Below, piece after piece: positions 58,188 through 64,000 of a stretch of DNA of 64,000 bases (position 1 is its first letter; every line of letters starts with the position of its first letter). A program made the position numbers and the translations under genes. This DNA comes from Elusimicrobia bacterium CG_4_9_14_3_um_filter_62_55 (GTDB lineage: Bacteria; Elusimicrobiota; Elusimicrobia; UBA1565). The stretch covers positions 62,001 to 126,000 of the forward strand of contig PFUL01000007.1 of NCBI GenBank assembly GCA_002790095.1, given 5' to 3'. Below the pieces are notes generated by a model. It ran no database searches. It worked only from the letters and a program-made list of their open reading frames with translations, and was not told the origin of the DNA.

Positions 58188-58807
58188 GCGCGCTGATTCA
58201 TGTAGAACGCGAGGATGGACCCCACCGCCATGTGCAGGTCTTCGACGACTCCATATTGATCCGAGGCGACGTGCAGCGCGACGTCGGCCGCCTTCTTCAA
58301 TTTCCCGCCCGAAAATCCGACCATCGCGACGACTTTCGCCCGCCGCTTTTTGGCGAAGCGGGCTGCCTCGAGGAGATTCGGCGAGTTCCCGGATCCCGAG
58401 ATCATAAACAGCACATCCCCCGGCGAAAGCAGGTTTTCGAGCTGACGCACGAACAGTTTGTCGTATCCGAGATCGTTGCCGATCGCGGTCAGAAACGCGG
58501 CGTTATCGGTCAACGCGACGGCGCGCATCGGCTTCTTCCCGGGACACCACGCCGTCTTGCAGAAATCGACGGCCAGATGGGAGGCGGTCGCGGCCGATCC
58601 CCCGTTTCCCATCAGAAAAACCGTTTTTCCGTTCTTCTCGGCGGTTTCCAAAACCTTCGCGATCGCTGCGACCGCCTTGAAATCAATCGATTCCCAAGCG
58701 TCGAGCTCGGCCTGCCGGTACCATCGCGCGAACGCCTCGACGCCGAGTCCGCCGGGACCCGAGCAGAATCCCTGTCCCGGACGAATGTCTTTAAGCTTCT
58801 TCTTCAT
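58184..58807 (-). CDS. gmhA: Sedoheptulose-7-phosphate isomerase
   Basis: A 207-residue SIS-domain enzyme: FLMGNGGSAATASHLAVDF, ALTDNAAFLTAIGNDLGYDKLFVRQLE and LFMISGSGNSPNLLEA are hallmark GmhA segments. It converts sedoheptulose 7-phosphate to D-glycero-D-manno-heptose 7-phosphate. The next enzymes of the route (HddA, GmhB, HddC) are encoded immediately upstream, so the pathway product should be a nucleotide-activated heptose. Confidence 0.93.
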   Translation of the reverse strand: MKKKLKDIRPGQGFCSGPGGLGVEAFARWYRQAELDAWESIDFKAVAAIAKVLETAEKNGKTVFLMGNGGSAATASHLAVDFCKTAWCPGKKPMRAVALTDNAAFLTAIGNDLGYDKLFVRQLENLLSPGDVLFMISGSGNSPNLLEAARFAKKRRAKVVAMVGFSGGKLKKAADVALHVASDQYGVVEDLHMAVGSILAFYMNQRA

Positions 58808-58809
58808 CG

Positions 58810-59778
58810 CTACCCCACATGAATAATCTTAGAACCTTCCGATTCGAACTTAAACGGAATCTCACGCCAATCCCGCATCGCCCGCCGCACCGGCGCCTGC
58901 GCGGCCTTCGGCGCGTACAGCATCAAAAATCCGCCGCCGCCCGCGCCGAGCACCTTGCCGCCCAGCGCCCCGGCCTTGCGGGCGCGGGCGTAGGCGCCGT
59001 CGATCTCAGCGCTGGAAACCCCGCGGCTTAAACCCCGCTTCACCCGCCACCCTTCGTGGAGAATGCGGCCGAAGTCGTCGATGGAGCCTTGCTGCAGTTC
59101 GCGCCGGGCCGCGTCGGCGAGCCCCTTAATCTCCCGCAAATCGTCGCGCTTGCCTTTCATCTGCGATTTCAACCGCCCGAGAATACGCCCGGCCTTTCTC
59201 GTTTTCCCCGTGTAAAACAGCATCAAGCGTCCGTTGAGGCGGCGCAGGCGCTCGGGAGGACAAATGATCGGCGTCACCTTCACGCCTTCATCGGGGAGGA
59301 ATTCGATGTACTGGAAGCCGCCATAGGCTGCGATATACTGGTCCTGCTTGCCGATCGGCTCGCGCACACGGTCGATCTCGATGCGGCACGCCTCGCGCGC
59401 CAGCGCCGCGGCGGTGACGTAGCGTCCGCGATACGCATACAGCGCATGGAGCAAGCCCACCGTAAACGAAGACGAAGAACCCAGGCCCGTTCCCCCGACC
59501 ACGTCGGCCATCGAGGTGATCTCGATGCCGCGGGGTATGCCGACGGAGCGCATCGCTTCGCGGATCAGCGGATGCTGAATCTTCGAAACGGCCGGGACCT
59601 CCTCGGTGCGCGAGTACTTGAGGATGATGCTGTCGTCGAAATATTTATTGACGGTCAGATACATGTACTTGTCGATCGCGGTCGAGACGACGGCGCCGGA
59701 TTCCCCGCGATAAAACGAAGGGAGGTCGGTTCCCCCGCCCGCAAAGCTGATTCTAAACGGAGTCCGGGAAATAATCAT
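58810..59778 (-). CDS. hddA: D-glycero-alpha-D-manno-heptose-7-phosphate kinase (GHMP family)
   Basis: A 322-residue GHMP kinase. ISRTPFRISFAGGGTDLPSF is the characteristic HddA start; the ATP loop is VVGGTGLGSSSSFTVGLL; GKQDQYIAAYGG and the C-terminal GGKVLGAGGGGFLMLY follow. It phosphorylates heptose 7-phosphate at C1 to give the alpha-1,7-bisphosphate used in the GDP-heptose branch. ATG 59778 overlaps the gmhB stop. Confidence 0.92.
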   Translation of the reverse strand: MIISRTPFRISFAGGGTDLPSFYRGESGAVVSTAIDKYMYLTVNKYFDDSIILKYSRTEEVPAVSKIQHPLIREAMRSVGIPRGIEITSMADVVGGTGLGSSSSFTVGLLHALYAYRGRYVTAAALAREACRIEIDRVREPIGKQDQYIAAYGGFQYIEFLPDEGVKVTPIICPPERLRRLNGRLMLFYTGKTRKAGRILGRLKSQMKGKRDDLREIKGLADAARRELQQGSIDDFGRILHEGWRVKRGLSRGVSSAEIDGAYARARKAGALGGKVLGAGGGGFLMLYAPKAAQAPVRRAMRDWREIPFKFESEGSKIIHVG

Positions 59779-60365
59779 GCGCGCCCCTCGCGTTGCAGAA
59801 TCCAATCGGCCGCTGCCTCGAGATTATCGAGCACGGCATCCGGTCTCGCATCCGGACAGGTCCCGTCGCCCCCGGCGACCCCCGTCTTAAGCAGCAGCGC
59901 CGCGCGGCATCCCGCCGCCCGGCCCGCCGCCACGTCGCGCGTGCTGTCGCCGACCATGTAGCAGGACCCGAGATCCAACCCGAAGCGCCGAGCTCCTTCG
60001 AGCAGCAGGCCCGGCTTCGGTTTGCGGCACTCGCACTCCCGGCGGTAGCGGGGATCGGCGGCTTCCGGGTGATGCGCCTCCGGGTGATGAGGGCAAAAGA
60101 GAACGGCGTCGAGCGTCGCGCCCTCTTCGCCCAGAAGCGACTCCAGCCGCGCGTGGACCCGGCCCAACCCCGCTTCATCGAGCAGCCCACGGGCGACCAC
60201 CGGCTGGTTGGTCGTCACGACCAGCACCGCGCCCGCCTCGCGCAAACGGCGGATCGCCGAAGCGGCGCCCGGAATCAGCCGCAGGCGCTTGGGATCGTCG
60301 ATGAGGCCCACCTCTTCGTTGACGGTGCCGTCCCGGTCGAGAAATACGCCCCAGCGTCCGCTCAC
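59775..60365 (-). CDS. gmhB: D-glycero-D-manno-heptose-1,7-bisphosphate 7-phosphatase
   Basis: A 196-residue HAD phosphatase of the HisB-N/GmhB type. The nucleophile is in GVFLDRDGTVNEEVG, motif II in VTTNQPVVARG, the zinc-loop cysteines/histidines in CPHHPEAHHPEA...CECRKPKPG, and the acidic end in MVGDSTRDV. The Zn loop has a duplicated PEAHHPEA segment. It removes the 7-phosphate from heptose bisphosphate. Start is GTG 60365, overlapping the hddC stop. Confidence 0.92.
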   Translation of the reverse strand: MSGRWGVFLDRDGTVNEEVGLIDDPKRLRLIPGAASAIRRLREAGAVLVVTTNQPVVARGLLDEAGLGRVHARLESLLGEEGATLDAVLFCPHHPEAHHPEAADPRYRRECECRKPKPGLLLEGARRFGLDLGSCYMVGDSTRDVAAGRAAGCRAALLLKTGVAGGDGTCPDARPDAVLDNLEAAADWILQREGRA

Positions 60366-61081
60366 GACGCCCCCGTCTCTTCGATAAAGCGCCGATAGCG
60401 TTCCGGAGTTCCGATATCGAGAACGCCTTCTTCCACACGAAAGGCGCGCATCGCTTCGCCGGCGGCGATCGCGGCCGGGAACAAGTCCCTCGCGAAATCC
60501 GAAGGCCGATCCAGCGGGACGCGCGCGAGCAAGGAGCCTCGGAGCGCCCAAACCGCGCAGCACCCCAGGCGAGCGCCGGAGACCGGCGGCGCCGAATCAA
60601 AACGGCCGACCCAGGAAACCGTCCCGTCTCCGGAAACATCGGCGAGATCGGAGTCTTCCGGATGGTCCGTGGGGCGCACGACCATCGTGGCCGCCGCCCC
60701 CCCGGCGCGGTGAGCCTCAAGCAGCGCCGGCGCGTCGACGGAGACGATCAGATCTCCATAGACGACAAGCCAATCATGATCGACCGCGCCCGGAAGATCG
60801 CGAACCGCGCCGGCCGTGCCGCGGGGCGCCGACTCCACCGAATAATGAAGCCGCACGCCATAGGCGGAACCGTCGCCGAAGACCTCGCGAATCCGCTCGG
60901 CGCCGTAGCCAAGGCACAAGAAAATAGTTTGGAAGCCGCTCTTTTTCAGCCACTCCAGCTGGTGGGCCATCAGAGGCCTGCCGGAAACGGGCAAAAGCGC
61001 CTTCGGCTCACGCGTGAACAAACGCATGCGCGTGCCCTGGCCGCCAGCTAAAATCGCCGCTTGTGCCTGCACTTTTTGCAA
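60362..61081 (-). CDS. hddC: Sugar-nucleotide (GDP-heptose) pyrophosphorylase
   Basis: A 239-residue nucleotidyltransferase: AAILAGGQGTRMRLFTREPKALLPVSGRPLM is the binding loop, with WLVVYGDLIVSVD (D-x-x-x-x-D metal site). In this neighbourhood it fits HddC, which makes GDP-D-glycero-alpha-D-manno-heptose, though other NDP-sugars are possible. The start is TTG 61081 or GTG 61072; I give TTG. TATACT (61097-61102) may be a -10 box, so this may be the promoter of the heptose genes. Confidence 0.85.
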   Translation of the reverse strand: MQKVQAQAAILAGGQGTRMRLFTREPKALLPVSGRPLMAHQLEWLKKSGFQTIFLCLGYGAERIREVFGDGSAYGVRLHYSVESAPRGTAGAVRDLPGAVDHDWLVVYGDLIVSVDAPALLEAHRAGGAAATMVVRPTDHPEDSDLADVSGDGTVSWVGRFDSAPPVSGARLGCCAVWALRGSLLARVPLDRPSDFARDLFPAAIAAGEAMRAFRVEEGVLDIGTPERYRRFIEETGAS

Positions 61082-61131
61082 TCCAAAGACTTCCGGAGTA
61101 TAGCAAACGGGGGTTCGGGAGGGGAGAAGCC

Positions 61132-62364
61132 TCAGCCGCCCGTTCGAAGAGTGCGCAGCCGCTCCCAACCGCGGGAGAGCGCCACCGATGCCAACAAAAT
61201 CACCCAGGGCATCGCCGTCATGCGATAACGAATCGAGGTTAAAATCAGCGCGTAGACCGCGTGCACCGAGGCGACCAGCGCGTACGCCCAGACGATCTGG
61301 GGAGGATCCCGACGTACCGACAGTAAACCCAAGAGCCCCATCGGCAGAATCCACCCGTCGCTGAGCAGGCTCACCCAGCGGATCAACCGCGGCGAAAACT
61401 CATTCGGCCGCGGACGGGGCAAAACGCGCCAAATATCAACGAAAAACCGCCAGGCGACGCGCCGGACGAAGGCCAACGGGTTTTCCCGAACCTCGCGAAA
61501 TCCGGCGCGCCAGTAGTAGCCCTCGCGTTCGGCCGGGGTTAAATCGCGCGCCGCCGCGTTGACAGGATCGAGCAGGTTGAGCCGGGTTTCCTCGGAGGTA
61601 CCCGCGACCTCGGGAGGAATCTTCATGTAGCTGTAAAACGAGGACGCGGCCCCGGCCGTCGACCCGAAGATAAAGCGTCCGAACGCCGCGTAGTTCCGGA
61701 TCGGCCACAGCGCGTACAGCGCGCAGAACGCGGCGAGATAGGCCGCGGTCCTCGCGGTCGCCCGCTTTGAATCCTTCCGGTCCGCCCACAGCAACCCCAC
61801 GGGCGCCGCGATCAAAGCGAACGGCAGCAAAGTCGTGTTCAACAATCCCGCGCATGCGCCGACGACTCCGGCCGCGGCGTGCGCGCGCGCGGTTTTGCGG
61901 CGCTGCGCTTCGAGAAGAACGGCGATCAGCGCCACGCCCGCCAACGCGAGCATGGACTCACGCTTGAGTTCCGCCGCGTAGAATACCGACGCCGGATAAA
62001 ACGCGAAAATAACCGCCGCGATCGCGGCGGGCGCATCGCCGAACAATCGCCGGCCGACCCCATAAAGAAGCCAGACGGTGAGCGCACAAAGCGCGGAATT
62101 GAACGCGAGAACGGCTCCGTAGCGGGCCCCGAAAATCTTGAACCAGCACCCCAAGGCGACGGGGTAAAGCGGTTCGCGCATCGCGGTGGTCTCTCCGAAC
62201 GCGTCCTTCAGGGTCCAGGAATCGGAAAACGCGGAGGCGATCGCGAAGTAGCTGTCCTGGTCGTCGAGCCGGCCGGCCGCGTCGAGATCCGGATGCAGCA
62301 GGCCGAAGCCGATCCGCCCGAGAAATGCGGCCCCGAGAAGAAGCGGCAGAAAATAACGCCTCAT
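61132..62364 (-). CDS. Polytopic GT39-like glycosyltransferase
   Basis: A 410-residue membrane protein with about ten helices. GRLDDQDSYFAIASAFSDSW is the acidic first loop of GT39-like enzymes and YPASVFYAAELKRESMLAL the typical second-loop segment. ATG 62364 overlaps the methyltransferase stop as ATGA. It is the fourth such enzyme in this cluster. Confidence 0.85.
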   Translation of the reverse strand: MRRYFLPLLLGAAFLGRIGFGLLHPDLDAAGRLDDQDSYFAIASAFSDSWTLKDAFGETTAMREPLYPVALGCWFKIFGARYGAVLAFNSALCALTVWLLYGVGRRLFGDAPAAIAAVIFAFYPASVFYAAELKRESMLALAGVALIAVLLEAQRRKTARAHAAAGVVGACAGLLNTTLLPFALIAAPVGLLWADRKDSKRATARTAAYLAAFCALYALWPIRNYAAFGRFIFGSTAGAASSFYSYMKIPPEVAGTSEETRLNLLDPVNAAARDLTPAEREGYYWRAGFREVRENPLAFVRRVAWRFFVDIWRVLPRPRPNEFSPRLIRWVSLLSDGWILPMGLLGLLSVRRDPPQIVWAYALVASVHAVYALILTSIRYRMTAMPWVILLASVALSRGWERLRTLRTGG

Positions 62365-63284
62365 CGCTTGACGGCGCACACTTCCATCGAATCCCGCGTG
62401 TCGAGATACAGCAGCTTGTCTTCGATATCCAGAGCGCGAACGGCCAAGGCGACGGCTCCGCTCACCGCGCGCGGATAGTGCTTGAGTCGGCTCAACCAGT
62501 ACCCGTAAGTGAAAATGCGGCCGAAGGAACGCGTCAGCTTGATTTCCAAACCCGCGCTCTCCAGAAGAAGGGCGATCGTTTCCGGAGAAAAATAATAGAT
62601 ATGCGCCGGCCGCAGGCCCCACCAATAGGAACCGAGAAGGCGCGCGGAGAGACTTGTGATCGAAGGGGTCATCAAATAAAGGACCCCCCCGGGCTTCAGC
62701 AGGCGCGCGGCACGTTCGATCGCGCGCTTCGGATCGGCCAGATGCTCGATCACGTCGACCATCGCGACCGCGTCGAACGATTCCGGCTCGTAGCGGGCGG
62801 TTTCGAGCGTCTCAGGATGCACGTCCAGCCGGAAGCGGTCGCGCGCGATCTTGGAGGCCCACGCCGAGGGCTCCAATCCTTCGACCTCAAAGTCGACCCG
62901 CGCGGCGTTCAGAAAATATCCTGTCGACGCCCCGACCTCCAGCAAACGGCCCGAACGCTTAAAGCGGCGAATCGTGCGCAGGCTCAAATGCGCGTTGATG
63001 GAACGGCTCGAACTTTCGTCCAAATAGGTTTCATCCACGCATTCCCCGTACCCCTTCAGCAGCAGCGCCTCGCGGGGACGGGGGTTGGTGAACACGAGTC
63101 CGCACCCTACACAGCGCACGATCCGGCCGAAACCCTGGAACTGGTCGGTGGTCGCGGCGAACGACTCTCCGTCGGCGAGGATTTCCTCGCGATAGGGACG
63201 ATGAAACAGGACGCGGACGTTCTCCGACCCGCACGCGTTGCAGGAAACGGTCTCCATCGCGGACGCGTCGGACGGACCGTTCAT
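62361..63284 (-). CDS. SAM-dependent methyltransferase with N-terminal zinc ribbon
   Basis: A 307-residue protein. The N-terminal part has two CxxC pairs (CNACGSE and CVGCGLVF) as in C-methyltransferases and related sugar methylases. The SAM fold follows: RLLEVGASTGYFLNAA (motif I), FEVEGLEPS, VAMVDVIEHLADPKRAI and LLKPGGVLYLMTPS. It probably methylates a sugar or glycan in this cluster. ATG 63284 overlaps the epimerase stop. Confidence 0.9.
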   Translation of the reverse strand: MNGPSDASAMETVSCNACGSENVRVLFHRPYREEILADGESFAATTDQFQGFGRIVRCVGCGLVFTNPRPREALLLKGYGECVDETYLDESSSRSINAHLSLRTIRRFKRSGRLLEVGASTGYFLNAARVDFEVEGLEPSAWASKIARDRFRLDVHPETLETARYEPESFDAVAMVDVIEHLADPKRAIERAARLLKPGGVLYLMTPSITSLSARLLGSYWWGLRPAHIYYFSPETIALLLESAGLEIKLTRSFGRIFTYGYWLSRLKHYPRAVSGAVALAVRALDIEDKLLYLDTRDSMEVCAVKR

Positions 63285-64000
63285 GCGCCGCGCTCCAAAA
63301 ACGTCCAGAGGCGTTCGAAACCCTCGCGAGCCGACACCTTCGGACGCCAGCCGAGTTCGCGCCGGGCGGAATCGATCGATGAGATGTAGACGCGCTGATC
63401 CCCGGGCCGCCATCCGCGGCGAAGCACGGGGACCTTGCGGCCGCGCCGTTCGCCGATCCAAGAGAGCAGTTCGAGCAAAGAGACCGTATTCGACGGCCCG
63501 CCCCCCATGTTGTAGATGCGGCCCGCCGATTTGGCCCGCTTGCGGTAGGCCAGTTCGTAGGCGTCGATAAGATCGGAAACAAACAAAACGTCGCGCACCT
63601 GCCTCCCGTCGCCGAACAGGGTGACGCCCCGCCCCGCCTGCGCCGCCATCATGAAATGCGCGACCCAACCCTGATCTTCGTTGCCCTGCTGATGGGGCCC
63701 GTAGATGCACGACTGGCGGAAAACGACCGTCGGCAGGCCGTAGATCCTGCGGTAATCGCGAAAATACTGATCCGCCGCGCCCTTCGAGCAGCCGTACGGG
63801 GAATGAAAATCGAGCGGTTCTGTTTCGGCGATCCCCCGCGGCCGGTCGGCGTAGGCGTACCGATCCCCGCGCCGCAGCGTCCGGATAGACTCCATGCCGC
63901 CGTAGACCTTATTCGTCGAAGCGTAGATCGCCAACGGGCGAAGCTTCGTTTTGCGAATCGCCTCCAGCAAATTGAGGCTCGCGAACGCGTTGACCTCGAA
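63281..64000 (-). CDS. NAD-dependent sugar epimerase (5' end outside window)
   Basis: The C-terminal ~239 residues of an extended SDR enzyme; the N-terminal Rossmann motif lies beyond the right edge. The catalytic region YASTNKVYGG and SPYGCSKGAADQYFRDY (Tyr-x-x-x-Lys) is characteristic of CDP-paratose 2-epimerase / tyvelose-type enzymes. VVFRQSCIYGPHQQGNEDQG and RVYISSIDSARRELGW complete the fold. It makes an NDP-sugar for the glycan. It overlaps the methyltransferase by 4 nt. Confidence 0.88.
   Translation of the reverse strand, partial: FEVNAFASLNLLEAIRKTKLRPLAIYASTNKVYGGMESIRTLRRGDRYAYADRPRGIAETEPLDFHSPYGCSKGAADQYFRDYRRIYGLPTVVFRQSCIYGPHQQGNEDQGWVAHFMMAAQAGRGVTLFGDGRQVRDVLFVSDLIDAYELAYRKRAKSAGRIYNMGGGPSNTVSLLELLSWIGERRGRKVPVLRRGWRPGDQRVYISSIDSARRELGWRPKVSAREGFERLWTFLERGA

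Overview
The window reads as a chromosomal segment of a high-GC, Gram-negative (diderm) bacterium. It has lipoproteins with clear lipoboxes, a TolC-like channel, an outer-membrane barrel candidate, secreted Sel1/HEAT/TPR proteins and a polysaccharide locus. The combination of PUFA-type synthase genes, an E. coli FbaB-like class I aldolase and a phosphofructokinase with a pyrophosphate-type signature would suit an Elusimicrobiota-like lineage, but that is a low-confidence guess; no rRNA, tRNA or ribosomal protein gene is visible to settle it. Genes are packed tightly and dozens of junctions are ATGA, GTGA or TTGA stop/start overlaps. Long open frames antisense to real genes are frequent and were treated as GC artefacts.

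Layout. 1-4.1 kb: an omega-3/PKS-like lipid synthase locus (pfaA, cut by the left edge, and pfaD) divergent from a TetR regulator. 4.8-10.2 kb: envelope proteins (a CsgG/FlgO-like plus VWA protein, a Sel1 protein, a CsgG-like plus DUF4384 protein, a HEAT protein). 10.3-15.9 kb: a GAF/PAS histidine kinase translationally chained to TldD, a PrcB-like protein and two secreted unknowns. 16-20.3 kb (minus strand): FKBP lipoprotein with class I aldolase, a cNMP-patatin protein, and a NUDIX hydrolase. 20.4-26.1 kb: dnaE, a lone receiver, a HEAT protein, a barrel. 26.1-35.0 kb: a ten-gene run with phosphofructokinase, HAMP protein, TolC, secreted patatin, TPR lipoprotein, dapF, dapA, YkvA-like, acyl-CoA dehydrogenase and CaiB/BaiF CoA-transferase.

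35.1-43.7 kb is visibly less GC-rich and is the most striking part: a relic integron. A damaged IntI integrase (catalytic tyrosine replaced by histidine, box-I arginine region deleted, N-terminus missing) is followed at its 3' end by a GTTAGGC attI-like core and then by about eleven cassettes, all on the minus strand like intI (the 'reverse' layout known from Treponema). Six attC sites of 76-81 bp are readable. The cassettes include three toxin-antitoxin modules (HigBA, MazEF, BrnTA), three small lipoproteins, a candidate PD-(D/E)XK nuclease, a methyltransferase and membrane or unknown proteins. Where an attC is missing, a dispersed repeat (AGGGTGTCAGACCGTCACTT and its complement) sits in its place.

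43.7-48.3 kb returns to ordinary backbone (small membrane protein, sorbosone-dehydrogenase-like protein, uridine kinase, YciO, ketopantoate-reductase-like protein, haem-binding protein). 48.3-64 kb is a minus-strand surface-glycan cluster: a WecA/TagO-like initiating transferase, two GT2 and four polytopic glycosyltransferase-like proteins, an FAD oxidoreductase, an SDR epimerase and the GDP-heptose route HddC-GmhB-HddA-GmhA. No CRISPR array, transposase or prophage was seen.
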